Below, piece by piece: positions 8,441 to 17,279 of a stretch of DNA of 64,000 nt. The notes under the pieces are model-generated. The model had not been told where the DNA came from, did no database searches, and worked only from the letters and a program-made list of their open reading frames with translations. The first letter of the stretch is position 1. Each line of letters opens with the position of its first letter. Made by a program: the position numbers and the translations under genes. The DNA comes from Clostridium sp. AF37-5 (GTDB lineage Bacteria > Bacillota > Clostridia > Lachnospirales > Lachnospiraceae), in NCBI RefSeq assembly GCF_003477605.1, contig NZ_QUDR01000012.1, positions 27,911 through 91,910 of the forward strand. Direction: 5' to 3'.

Positions 8441-9181
8441 GTGAATGATATTGCAATCGATGTAAAAGATGTGACGATACGGTTTAATCTGGCATCGGAA
8501 AAAATTGATAATCTAAAAGAATATTTTGTAAAATTAATCAAACATGAACTTCTCTTTCAGGAGTTTCTTGCCGTCCGGGATGCTTCTTTTACAATCCGTA
8601 AAGGAGAGGCGTGGGCGCTTGTGGGAAGCAATGGTTCCGGCAAGTCAACACTTTTGAAGGCAATCAGCGGAATTTTGAAACCGTACAAAGGGGAGATTGT
8701 TGTAAATGGAACGATTTCTCCGCTATTGGAGCTTGGCGCCGGTTTTGATATGAATCTGACGGCAAGGGAAAATATCTTTTTGAATGGAACAGTGCTTGGA
8801 CATTCTAAGAAATATATGCAGGAGCATTTTGATGAAATTGTGGAGTTTTCAGAACTTCATAAGTTTTTGGATTCGCCGGTGAAAAACTTTTCATCCGGTA
8901 TGCGTGCAAGGCTTGGCTTCTCGATTGCTACGATTGTGCGTCCGGACATTTTGATTGTGGATGAGATTCTGGCGGTTGGCGACTATTCGTTCCAGCAGAA
9001 GTGTTTGAAGCGAATGGATGAAATGATGGGCGGCGGAACAACGCTTTTGTTTGTATCACATTCGATTGACCAGGTGCGTAAACTCTGCGACCATGCGGTG
9101 TGGATTAATAAGGGACAGATTATGCAGATTGGCGAGGTAAATGAAGTGTGTGATGCCTATATGGCAACTCAGAAGAAATAG
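8441..9181 (+). CDS. ABC exporter ATPase (TagH/Wzt type)
   Basis: A 246-residue ATPase powering the TagG/Wzm-like permease. Walker A is GSNGSGKS (62-69), the signature SSGMRA (151-156), Walker B ILIVDE (170-175) and the switch histidine is in SHS (about 206-208). The 20-odd residue insertion before the strand leading to Walker A is typical of the TagH/Wzt branch. It lacks the C-terminal carbohydrate-binding domain of long Wzt proteins, so export should not need a modified chain end. The start is GTG, supported by AGGAGG at 8428-8433. Confidence 0.93.
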   Translation: MNDIAIDVKDVTIRFNLASEKIDNLKEYFVKLIKHELLFQEFLAVRDASFTIRKGEAWALVGSNGSGKSTLLKAISGILKPYKGEIVVNGTISPLLELGAGFDMNLTARENIFLNGTVLGHSKKYMQEHFDEIVEFSELHKFLDSPVKNFSSGMRARLGFSIATIVRPDILIVDEILAVGDYSFQQKCLKRMDEMMGGGTTLLFVSHSIDQVRKLCDHAVWINKGQIMQIGEVNEVCDAYMATQKK

Positions 9182-9190
9182 AGGATAAAA

Positions 9191-10945
9191 ATGATATTAC
9201 AGAATTTAGTTTTTCCAAAAGAAAATATTTGCAATGAGCCGGAGCTTTATTTCCATGGGACGACAGACGGAAAAATACCGGCTGGAAATGAAGCGGATTT
9301 ATTTACTTATTTTAATAGTTTTTCGGCTTATAAATGGAAAATGTATACGAAAATAAAAGAGGTTCGATTCCGCCTGCGCTGTAAGGGAAGCTGCATGGTT
9401 CGACTGTGGGATGCCGGAGTTACGGGTGGAACAATGGCATTGACTGAAAATTTTACCAGTGAGAGACATAGGCAGGCAGATCCGGATGAGGTTTCTCTTT
9501 CCTTTTCTCTGGCAGACGTAAAGGGAATTGTTTACGCAACGGTTAGGGCAGACAGTGATACGGAGATTCTCGGTGGATGTTTTGAGACAGTTTTTGAACC
9601 CATCCAGTTAGCGAAAATAGCGATTGGAATTTGTACATTCCGGCGCGAAGAATTTGTGAAGAAAACGCTGGAAACTTTAAAGCGTGAAACGATGGAAAAT
9701 CCGGATTCACCGCTTTATCAGAATGTTTATGTTTATGTGTCGGATAACGGACAGACGCTTCCTTGCGAAGAGTTGTCAAACGACAGAATTTTTGTGATGC
9801 CAAATCGAAACACCGGCGGCTCCGGCGGTTTTGGACGCTGCATGAAAGAAGCATATGAGGATAGGGAAAAGTATGGCCTCACACATATTTTATTGATGGA
9901 TGATGATATTGTACTGGAACCGGAGTCACTTTTCAGAACGTATACACTTCTTAACTTCTTAAAAGAGGAGCGGAAAGGGGCTATGCTCGGCGGAGGGCTT
10001 TTGCGTCTTGATATCCCTTACATTCAGCATGCGAATGGAGAACTTTGGCAGGGGGGACGTATTGGTTTTACTAAGCGTGGCTATGATTTACGGAGAATGA
10101 CAGATGTTGTCCGCAATGAATATAATCTCCCGATGGACTATAATGGCTGGTGGTACTGCTGCGTGCCGTTAGCAGCACAATTTCGTGGTTTTCCGCTTCC
10201 AATTTTTATTCATGGCGACGATATTGAATATGGTCTGCGTTTCGATGGAAATATTATGACAATGAACGGAATTGGTGTGTGGCATGATGCGTTCGATAAT
10301 AGAAAGGCGTCTTCCATGGAATATTACGATATGAGAAACACATTGATTGCCTGTGCCATCCATCATCCGGAGTATTCTCGTCTGCACATGATAAAACGTG
10401 TTGCGAGACATCTTATTGGACAAATGCTTCATCTTCGCGTGAAAGATCAGGAATTGACGATGAAGGGCGTCGAAGATTTCTGTAAGGGAACTGATTTTTT
10501 GAAGGAACTAGATCCGACAAAACTTCATCCGGAAATCATGAAAATGGGTTATGCCATGCAGGATGTTTCGGATGATTTACACAAGTTTGGCGTTGATGTG
10601 GAAAAGACAAAGCCGCAGCCTTCGCATTTATATGAGGACGGTGGTTTTGCAAAGAAACATTTGCTGTCTGTGAACGGATGGCTTCTTCCGGCGAAAAAAG
10701 AGACGGCGGTGCTTCCTATGGGCGTGCATCCGGATGCTTTGTATCGCAGAAAAACGGCTCTTTTATACGACCCGGACACAAGCCGTGGATTTTATGTCGA
10801 ACGGAAAGCAAAAGATTTCTTTGCAACCATTGGCAGATGTTTCAAAATGGGCTGGCTGCTTGCAGGCAAGTATAAAAAGACCGTGAAAGATTTTCAGAAA
10901 AATGGTGCGGAATTGATTTCGTATGATTTCTGGAAAGGGTATTGA
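9191..10945 (+). CDS. GlfT2-like glycosyltransferase (galactofuranosyl-type)
   Basis: A 584-residue protein. The N-terminal beta-rich domain (about 1-135) resembles the jelly-roll domain of GlfT2-type polymerising galactofuranosyltransferases. The GT2 catalytic domain has NRNTGGSGGFGR (205-216), MDDD (236-239) binding metal and donor, GDDIEY (342-347) with the likely catalytic base region, and WHDAF (364-368). A helical C-terminal domain follows. By family it would transfer galactofuranose or a related furanose, but no UDP-galactopyranose mutase gene lies in the window, so the donor is uncertain. It is the last gene of the operon, 9 nt after the ATPase. Confidence 0.85.
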   Translation: MILQNLVFPKENICNEPELYFHGTTDGKIPAGNEADLFTYFNSFSAYKWKMYTKIKEVRFRLRCKGSCMVRLWDAGVTGGTMALTENFTSERHRQADPDEVSLSFSLADVKGIVYATVRADSDTEILGGCFETVFEPIQLAKIAIGICTFRREEFVKKTLETLKRETMENPDSPLYQNVYVYVSDNGQTLPCEELSNDRIFVMPNRNTGGSGGFGRCMKEAYEDREKYGLTHILLMDDDIVLEPESLFRTYTLLNFLKEERKGAMLGGGLLRLDIPYIQHANGELWQGGRIGFTKRGYDLRRMTDVVRNEYNLPMDYNGWWYCCVPLAAQFRGFPLPIFIHGDDIEYGLRFDGNIMTMNGIGVWHDAFDNRKASSMEYYDMRNTLIACAIHHPEYSRLHMIKRVARHLIGQMLHLRVKDQELTMKGVEDFCKGTDFLKELDPTKLHPEIMKMGYAMQDVSDDLHKFGVDVEKTKPQPSHLYEDGGFAKKHLLSVNGWLLPAKKETAVLPMGVHPDALYRRKTALLYDPDTSRGFYVERKAKDFFATIGRCFKMGWLLAGKYKKTVKDFQKNGAELISYDFWKGY

Positions 10946-10993
10946 TGGCGGGGGAGATTTATAAATTATAAAAAAGGGGAATGTAGTTTCGTT

Positions 10994-11746
10994 ATGAATG
11001 AATATGTAAAAAATTTAAATCGAATTGAATTTGTTGTAACAATGGCATGCACCGGAAAATGTAAACACTGTTCAGAAGGGGAACATACAAATTGCAGAGG
11101 GCATATAGACACAGCACTTGCCGTAAAATCAATTCGTGAAATATGTGGACAATATAAAATTGAATCTTTGATGACATTTGGTGGAGAACTACTTATTTAT
11201 CCGGAAGTTGTCTGTGCGATTCATAAAATGGCAACGGAGATGGGAATTAAAAAAAGGGAATTAATCACAAATGGTTATTTTTCAAGAAAGAAAGAGCGGA
11301 TAAAAGAAGTTGTTAAGAGTCTGGAAGAAAGTGGTGTTGAGAGCCTGCTTTTATCAGTTGATGCTTTTCATCAGGAAACAATACCCATTGACCCAGTAAA
11401 GTATTTTGCTAAGTGCGTTTCAAATTCAAAGATACACATTGAGTTAGGTCCTGCATGGCTTGTTAGTAAAGAAGATGACAATCCGTATAATCTGAGGACA
11501 AAAGAAATATTAAAAGAATTTGAGGATTTAAAAATTCCCATTGGGGCAGGAAATGTCATTTTCCCGAGTGGAAATGCGTTAAAATATCTTGGGGAATATT
11601 TTGATGAGGAACTTTCGTATTCGTCGCCCTATGATGAAGACCCATATGATATAAGGGCAATTAGCTTTTCGCCGGATGGAAGTATTTTAAATGGAAATAT
11701 TCATAGGAAAAAGATACTGGATATTTTAGAAGAATATCAGCCATAA
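10994..11746 (+). CDS. Radical SAM protein
   Basis: A 250-residue radical SAM enzyme. The cluster motif CX3CX2C is at C19, C23 and C26, with a GGE-type SAM-binding turn in FGGELL (about 62-67). The C-terminus keeps an 'SPDGSILNGN' strand but has no cysteine-rich SPASM or twitch domain. Substrate unknown. It lies 48 nt after the polysaccharide operon, has a weak AAGGGG ribosome binding site, and is more AT-rich than the glycosyltransferases, so it may be a later insertion rather than part of the pathway. A strong bidirectional terminator follows. Confidence 0.8.
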   Translation: MNEYVKNLNRIEFVVTMACTGKCKHCSEGEHTNCRGHIDTALAVKSIREICGQYKIESLMTFGGELLIYPEVVCAIHKMATEMGIKKRELITNGYFSRKKERIKEVVKSLEESGVESLLLSVDAFHQETIPIDPVKYFAKCVSNSKIHIELGPAWLVSKEDDNPYNLRTKEILKEFEDLKIPIGAGNVIFPSGNALKYLGEYFDEELSYSSPYDEDPYDIRAISFSPDGSILNGNIHRKKILDILEEYQP

Positions 11747-11776
11747 AGTTAAGTCTTTAAATTGCAAAAAAAGTCG

Positions 11777-11820
11777 AAAAAAGCAAGTTTGTGCATTTGA
11801 GTGCACAAACTTGCTTTTTT
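11777..11820. terminator. Bidirectional terminator between convergent genes
   Basis: A perfect 19-bp stem beginning AAAAAAGCAAG and ending CTTGCTTTTTT, with a 6-nt loop. Both strands carry a run of T after the stem, so it should stop transcription from the radical SAM gene and from the opposing 11832 gene. Confidence 0.9.
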
Positions 11821-11831
11821 CGTAAACTGTT

Positions 11832-14800
11832 TTAATATTTATTCTTAAATATTTTCCCCCTGATATTATCGCAGTAATAACAGTAACTCTTATAAATCCA
11901 CCGATAAATAAATTTCGATTTTTTCATCGACATTTCAAACGATTTTGTATGGTATGACTTTCCATGCATCCAGTCGACAATTGTCTGGAAGGTTACCGGA
12001 GGAGCGTATTCCTCAGCACGCTCACCAAGTGCCACGGCATCCTTGAGGCTTCCAAAGACATTCAGCAGAATCGGATCGTCGGTTGTCTGCTTGAAGTTTG
12101 CCATGCCAAAGTCATACAGGTAATGGCCGGTTGTAAATTCATCCTCTAAGTTGAGTGCACAGAAATCCTTTGCAAAGCGAACCAGATAAGTTTCCAATGC
12201 CTGATTCATTTCTTCGTCATTTTCACAGGAATTAAATACCGGCTCGATGCGTCCATTTTTCTCTTCGTAGGTTTCGATGGTACGATACGGAAGATTTGCA
12301 AAAATGGATTCTGCAAACACAACGGAATGTGTGTTGCAGGTGTAGTTGTAGCGGATGGATTTGCCGATGGTCGGGTAAATGCTCCGTACATAATACATCG
12401 GGTCATCTACTTCGTGACCGGCGGCATCGGCTAACAATCTTGTCAGGCAGTCCTGTGTATAGCCACGGCCCCAATACTCAACAAAGGCAAATGGTTCGTT
12501 GAAATCAATTTCCTGACGAAGATAGTCGGAAACGATGACACGCTGCTTTTTGGCAACGGCAAGCAAATGTTCTTTGTAAGCATCGGAACGTTTTAATTTC
12601 TGGCTCACATCAGAAATTAACTGGTCTGAATAACGCTTCGTTGTTTTTAAGTAACCAAGCTCCGGGAAGAACTTATCAAATGCTGCTTCGTCAATCAAAA
12701 GGGCGGAAAGCAATTTGTTGAAATTGCGAACGCCGCTGAAGTTGCCGTAAGGCTCGAAAAATTCTTCATCCACTTTGTCGATAAACGATGGCACACGCCA
12801 TGCTTTTCGTGAACCGTAAATATATTTTGTGCGCAGCGGAAGTCCTTTGCTCTCAATTACGGCATCCGCCATAAGTTTCAAATAATAGCCGTCACGGGAA
12901 ATAAAATAAAGTGTTTTGTAACCTCGTTTTAAGGCGTCGTGAACTGCCCAGTGAACATAAGGAACGAAATAAAGACTGGCATATTTGTAGGCAAAAGTCT
13001 CTTTGTCCGTGTGCTCCTCCAGGCGGAAGTTGCGGAACAATTTCACAACACTGTGCATACCATATTCTTCAATGTAGGCTGCCATATGTTTTTCATAGTT
13101 GTCAAGTTCCGGAACCGACACCGGCTGTGTGTGGATGCCAAGACGGGATGGCTGGGTGTCATCGGCAAATTTATTATCGCCAATGTGAATCCATTCCGAA
13201 TAATGGTAGTCGAGAGAACTATAAACTTCCAAAAATAATTTTCTGGTTGTTTTTTGATAACCTTTATCACTCGATAAAAACAGTGGAAGTGTGGCAAGAA
13301 GCGGGTCCGCTTTTGCTAACATTTTCTGAATCGTTTCTTTCGGCAAATACATATCACTGATTAATACAACATCGTTTCCTTCGGCAAGATACGATTTGAG
13401 CATATCAATGTGGTCGGTTAAAGGAATGACGGAGCGGATTTCTTCCTCGCACTCCCATGTAATCAACTGCTGTTTCTGCTCATCGGTGAGAGGAAACAGT
13501 GTTGCCATGTGGTCATAAATTTCCGACAACTGGATTTCCAAATGGTCGTCATTTCGGATTAATACCGACTTTTTATAAAACTCACGCACATTGGATTCGC
13601 ACCAGCGGCGAATCTGCGAAAATTTGCGGATAAAATAGCTGTCGTAGCCACAGTCAGACTGCTCCAGTTTTTTGCGGACATTGTCGAAAACGCTGGAAGG
13701 ATGACAGCACTGACGTGAAAACAGGGTATCAAAAATATCGAAACTGTAAAGTTTCGGAAATTCTCGTTTTTCCGGCGTGAAAGAAAGTGCGGTGTCGATA
13801 ATCCGCTCGCAGTCATTTTCATCCGAATAAGACCAGAATAACTGATTGATTCGGTCGAGTTCTTTTTTCTCTGTCTCTTTGCAGGAAGCAAGAGCTGCAA
13901 GTAATTCATCAAAATCAGATGCTTCGGTTCCGCAGGTCATTTCTCGTACATCGAAAACAAAATCGCGGAAATTTTCTTTGTCATCAATATCATAAAAATA
14001 CCTAATAAAAGTTTTTACTCCACGCGCTAATAAATCATAGAAAATGGAGGAGTAATCAACAATGGCAATGTCGATATCGGAAAAGATTTCGTACACATCA
14101 TCTTCATTTTCCCAGAAATAAAAATTCGGATGTTCACGATATACTTCTTTCATTGCGAGATACTGAGTGTCTTTTTCCACTAAAGGATGCATTTTTAATA
14201 TCAAAAGAATGTTGTTTTCATGAAGGACTTCTGCTAGACGTTTCATATCCGGAAGAGCGGACTTCATGAAATTAGCACCATTATTATCGCGGTAAGTAGG
14301 GCAGTATATTGCCAGCTTGGTATCGGCAGACAGCCCTTTCTTTTTGCGAATATCATGGTCGTAACTTTGAATGTTATCGTTCACAACACAGCGTGGATAG
14401 CCTGCACGGATTACTTTGTCATCATCAATGCCGCACTGCTCTTTGAAATGTTTTTCCATAATTTCCGAGGTAACTAAAAAGAGCTGGTTGTTGCGAAGAA
14501 TATCGTTGTTTTGAATGTATTTTTTCGCAATGCGCTCCTGAAGAAATCCGTCGGTTACCTTTCTTTCGATACTCTTGCAGCCAACGCCGTGCCACAGATT
14601 CAAAACGGTAATACCGGAAAGTTCCGGCTGAAATACTTCTTTACACATTTCAACGACATAGACACCGGCTTTTTTCATGACATCTTTTCCTTTGGAAGAG
14701 CGGTAAAGTTCTGCCTCGTAACCAAGTTTATGCACGTAGTTCATCGTGTCTGCATTGTAGCACATCCAGACCGGTTTGATTTCTTTGTGATGTCTTATGA

Positions 14801-14885
14801 TATATTCAAACATCCATTTTGGATTGCCGGCAAAGCTATTTCCGGCGTTAAAAATCCATAAATTTTTATCTCGTTGTTCGCTCAT
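11832..14885 (-). CDS. CDP-glycerol glycerophosphotransferase fused to HAD-type domain
   Basis: A 1017-residue multidomain protein. Residues 1-340 form a TagB/TagF-type CDP-glycerol:poly(glycerophosphate) transferase, with LNLWHG (95-100), KMHP (231-234) and DYSS (277-280). Residues about 378-590 are a HAD-fold phosphatase-like domain with nucleophile motif FDIFDTL (382-388), ISDMY (509-513) and GDNKFAD (569-575). The remainder (about 630-1017) contains FISRDGYYL (661-669), a pattern seen in polysaccharide-locus HAD proteins. It probably adds or remodels phosphoglycerol units on a surface polymer at the membrane. It lies downstream of the 14905 gene on the same strand, with a 19-nt gap. Confidence 0.85.
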   Translation of the reverse strand: MSEQRDKNLWIFNAGNSFAGNPKWMFEYIIRHHKEIKPVWMCYNADTMNYVHKLGYEAELYRSSKGKDVMKKAGVYVVEMCKEVFQPELSGITVLNLWHGVGCKSIERKVTDGFLQERIAKKYIQNNDILRNNQLFLVTSEIMEKHFKEQCGIDDDKVIRAGYPRCVVNDNIQSYDHDIRKKKGLSADTKLAIYCPTYRDNNGANFMKSALPDMKRLAEVLHENNILLILKMHPLVEKDTQYLAMKEVYREHPNFYFWENEDDVYEIFSDIDIAIVDYSSIFYDLLARGVKTFIRYFYDIDDKENFRDFVFDVREMTCGTEASDFDELLAALASCKETEKKELDRINQLFWSYSDENDCERIIDTALSFTPEKREFPKLYSFDIFDTLFSRQCCHPSSVFDNVRKKLEQSDCGYDSYFIRKFSQIRRWCESNVREFYKKSVLIRNDDHLEIQLSEIYDHMATLFPLTDEQKQQLITWECEEEIRSVIPLTDHIDMLKSYLAEGNDVVLISDMYLPKETIQKMLAKADPLLATLPLFLSSDKGYQKTTRKLFLEVYSSLDYHYSEWIHIGDNKFADDTQPSRLGIHTQPVSVPELDNYEKHMAAYIEEYGMHSVVKLFRNFRLEEHTDKETFAYKYASLYFVPYVHWAVHDALKRGYKTLYFISRDGYYLKLMADAVIESKGLPLRTKYIYGSRKAWRVPSFIDKVDEEFFEPYGNFSGVRNFNKLLSALLIDEAAFDKFFPELGYLKTTKRYSDQLISDVSQKLKRSDAYKEHLLAVAKKQRVIVSDYLRQEIDFNEPFAFVEYWGRGYTQDCLTRLLADAAGHEVDDPMYYVRSIYPTIGKSIRYNYTCNTHSVVFAESIFANLPYRTIETYEEKNGRIEPVFNSCENDEEMNQALETYLVRFAKDFCALNLEDEFTTGHYLYDFGMANFKQTTDDPILLNVFGSLKDAVALGERAEEYAPPVTFQTIVDWMHGKSYHTKSFEMSMKKSKFIYRWIYKSYCYYCDNIRGKIFKNKY

Positions 14886-14904
14886 TTTATTACTCCTTAC
14901 ATTC

Positions 14905-16032
14905 TTAGTTCTCTAATATATGAAGAATTTGTTCACATGCTGTTCCTTTTTCAAAAGAACCCATGGTTTCAAAATGCTGTTTGTACAAAGTTGTGAAGTC
15001 TTCGTCCCGGTATTTGACTGCCATGTCGGGAAGTGCCGCAATGTCTTTGCATTTCAAATACGGCCATGTGTCATATGGAACAAAGAAACCGCGGTCCATT
15101 TGTTCGTATTCTTTCAGGCGGTTTTCCAATAAGAAAACCGGGCGCCCGGTCAAGGCAAAATCCCAGATGCAGGAAGAAAAATCGGTTACCAGTAAATCAC
15201 TGGTGTAAAGTAAGTCCTGCATTTCATAATAGGCATTTCCGTCAAGAATCCGCTCATCAAGGGATTCATTTGTTTCCTCTCGGAAATAATGTGAGCGGTA
15301 AAGAACAATCCAGTTGCTTTTGGTCGCTTCTTCTAAACGGTCAATTGTTTCTGATAAATAGCGCAAATCGTACTGCTCTTTTTCCGGAGCAGTCATCTGA
15401 AAACTTGGCGCAAAAAGCAAAATTTTTGTCTGCTCGCTTATATGATAAAAGTCCTGTACACGTTTTTTGATTTCCGGATGCTTGGAGAAAAAAATATCGT
15501 TTCTTGGCGTTCCGGTTTCCAAAAAGATTTTTCGGTCTAACGAAAATGCTTCGGCGTACATGTCAGTGCATGCTTGGCAGGAAGACACAAAGTAATCTAA
15601 CCGCTTATACCATTTGTCGAAATTTGCGGCAAAGGTTTTATCTTCGTTTATTGTTTCTTTGCCGACTTTTTTATAAGCACCGCCACCATGCCAGGTTGTC
15701 AAAAAGATTTGTCCTCTTTTTTTGACAAGTGCTTCATCAATCATATCGTTAGTGATAAAAATACCACAGCGCAGAAATAATTTAAAATAGCTTAAGCTTC
15801 GCTGGCGCACGACTGTAATTCCGGTCCGCATCGTACAGGTTTCCGGAAAACGGGTGACCCAGATAAGTTCGTATTCTCCCGGATGTTTTAACCAAAACGA
15901 CTCCATAAGAATACTTGGGTTGCACACATAGCCCTTGCGGTTATTCGCATAAAACATAATCCGGTTTTTTTTGACCGGAATAAAAAACAGCAGGTACTGA
16001 AGAAGTCGTGCTATTCGTATTTTTGCTTTCAT
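14905..16032 (-). CDS. CDP-glycerol glycerophosphotransferase family protein
   Basis: A 375-residue, single-domain relative of TagB/TagF. Active-site motifs are TWHGGG (113-118), YRSH (245-248, in place of the usual KxHP) and TDFSS (283-287). A hydrophobic/basic N-terminus may sit against the membrane. It should transfer glycerol-phosphate (or a similar polyol-phosphate) from a CDP-activated donor to a lipid-linked glycan. It forms a two-gene unit with the larger fusion protein and converges on the polysaccharide operon, so the two transcription units probably build one surface polymer (inference from position). Confidence 0.88.
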   Translation of the reverse strand: MKAKIRIARLLQYLLFFIPVKKNRIMFYANNRKGYVCNPSILMESFWLKHPGEYELIWVTRFPETCTMRTGITVVRQRSLSYFKLFLRCGIFITNDMIDEALVKKRGQIFLTTWHGGGAYKKVGKETINEDKTFAANFDKWYKRLDYFVSSCQACTDMYAEAFSLDRKIFLETGTPRNDIFFSKHPEIKKRVQDFYHISEQTKILLFAPSFQMTAPEKEQYDLRYLSETIDRLEEATKSNWIVLYRSHYFREETNESLDERILDGNAYYEMQDLLYTSDLLVTDFSSCIWDFALTGRPVFLLENRLKEYEQMDRGFFVPYDTWPYLKCKDIAALPDMAVKYRDEDFTTLYKQHFETMGSFEKGTACEQILHILEN

Positions 16033-16120
16033 ATTAAAACGCTTCCTCTTTCCTTTTTCATAACCTCAATATTTTACTACAGAGCATAAATAGATGTCAA
16101 GTGTTGACAAATCAAGGGGT

Positions 16121-16300
16121 TGGCAGTTGTTAAGGATTCCATAAATCATCAAGAAAAGTTTGTGCTTCGCGGGCACTCTCGTTTGACAAACGCGTAGGGG
16201 TATCGGCATGCAAAATACGCAATGCCAGATACCCACGTGTTTGTATCCGCTCTTCACGAACTTTTCTTGATGATTAAATGCAAGCCTAATAAGCTGCCAG
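16121..16300 (+). repeat. Palindromic repeat family 1, copy 3 (orientation A)
   Basis: An imperfect palindrome of about 180 nt. Its outer arm TGGCAG pairs with CTGCCA, and ATCATCAAGAAAAGTT with AACTTTTCTTGATGAT. The bulge (ACTCTCGTTTGA) is the most diverged of the family. The inner hairpin CAAACGCGT...ACGTGTTTG, with TATC/GATA and loop AAAATAC, is intact. The next stem reads GCGG/CCGC where copies 1, 2 and 5 have GTGGG/CCCAC. Confidence 0.82.
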
Positions 16301-16352
16301 CAGATACTTGTTAGTGAATCTCTCCTGCACGAATTAGGTGCGCAGTTTTGAA

Positions 16353-16392
16353 ACAACGCTTTTCCTGCAATTTGCTCTATAGGGTTGCATGT
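16353..16392 (-). repeat. 40-nt repeat family 2, unit 3
   Basis: On the minus strand, 40 nt with ATGCAACC near the start and AAAGCGTTGT as the last ten bases. Spacing is the same as in the other units. Confidence 0.6.
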
Positions 16393-16426
16393 GTTAGGCT
16401 TCATCTGGAGAAATTAGATGGCACAA

Positions 16427-16466
16427 GCAACTCTTTGTGGTAATTTTCGCTGTTTAGGTTGTTTTT
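16427..16466 (-). repeat. 40-nt repeat family 2, unit 4
   Basis: On the minus strand, 40 nt starting AAAAACAACC and ending AAAGAGTTGC. It is closely similar to the unit at 49966, including an internal GAAAATTAC/GAAATTAC. Confidence 0.6.
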
Positions 16467-16506
16467 TTCTTATATATTTTCTTGATGAAAGTTGAATGTG
16501 ACGAAA

Positions 16507-16546
16507 AAATGCAACCTTTTGAAGAAAATAAATGGAAAAGAGTTGT
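16507..16546 (+). repeat. 40-nt repeat family 2, unit 5
   Basis: On the plus strand, 40 nt starting AAATGCAACC and ending AAAGAGTTGT. It is inverted relative to units 3 and 4, and palindrome copy 4 starts 10 nt later. The whole 16033-16829 gap is made of repeats and holds no gene. Confidence 0.6.
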
Positions 16547-16556
16547 TCCATAGGGG

Positions 16557-16762
16557 CAAATGTTAGTTGTTTATCTTTTTAGGTTTCCGTAAATTAGCAG
16601 GAAAAGATTTGTGGTAAGTGAGTACAAACACGTGGGTATCAGGCATTGCGTATTTTGCATGCCGATACCCCTACGCGTTTGTTGAGCGTGAGCGCTCACG
16701 AACCACAAACTTTTCCTGCTAATTTACGGAAACCTAAAAATTTTAAAAGCAACAAACATTTG
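16557..16762 (-). repeat. Palindromic repeat family 1, copy 4 (reverse orientation)
   Basis: A palindrome of about 206 nt. The outer arm CAAATGTT...GTTGTTT pairs with its complement ending AACATTTG; the middle arm TTTTTAGGTTTCCGTAAATT is perfectly repeated in inverted form. Where copy 2 has ATCATCAAG this copy has TTAGCAGG, changed on both sides so that pairing is kept. The inner core is the reverse complement of orientation A. Confidence 0.85.
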
Positions 16763-16829
16763 AAAAAAGGATGACAAAAACAGAGGAGTTTCATATAATA
16801 AGTGTGAAGATATTTCTTTGGGGATTTAT

Positions 16830-17279
16830 ATGTCAGAAAAGAATAATTTTTTGTATGATGTCAGTATGTCCTATGTAAATGCCGGATGGCAGGAGCGTTA
16901 TTGTGCGCTGGTAAAGTATCTTGATGCATATCTGAAGGAGAATTGTGGTGAATTTTTTGCCGATTTGCAGCTTTACCAGACCGGGCCGATGAATTATGTA
17001 GTAGTGGCGGTGTATTATGATGTGCCGGGTGTCGGCGAGGCTCTTCCTAAGATTCTTGGATTTGTAAATGCAAAATATCGGGAAGTTGTTGGACATAATG
17101 TAAGACGAAAGCAGATTTTGAAGTTTGACTTAGCAAAAAAATTACACGGGCAGAGTGAAGTGTGTCTGCACGCTTCCTCGGAAGAGATGGAGGAATCAGA
17201 AGATGAACAACCGCGAGAGGATTATGCGTCTTCGACAGGAGAAGAAATTAGACAGGAACGAAATGATACAACTTCTTGA
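16830..17279 (+). CDS. Hypothetical protein overlapping hydE
   Basis: A 149-residue soluble protein I do not recognise. The N-terminal two thirds read like a compact alpha/beta domain (beta strand around MNYVVVAVYYDV). The last about 45 residues are acidic, low complexity and probably disordered. ATG at 16830 follows a TGGGGAT-type ribosome binding site; the TTG at 16818 is less likely. Its 3' end overlaps hydE by 77 nt in another frame, and the HydE ribosome binding site lies inside it. Tight coupling suggests a role near hydrogenase maturation, but this is inference from position only. Confidence 0.65.
   Translation: MSEKNNFLYDVSMSYVNAGWQERYCALVKYLDAYLKENCGEFFADLQLYQTGPMNYVVVAVYYDVPGVGEALPKILGFVNAKYREVVGHNVRRKQILKFDLAKKLHGQSEVCLHASSEEMEESEDEQPREDYASSTGEEIRQERNDTTS

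Noticed and set aside
16066..16404. Minus-strand open frame of 112 codons across palindrome copy 3
   Set aside because: It lies in repeat sequence, crosses the hairpin and a 40-nt unit, and has no supporting start signal.
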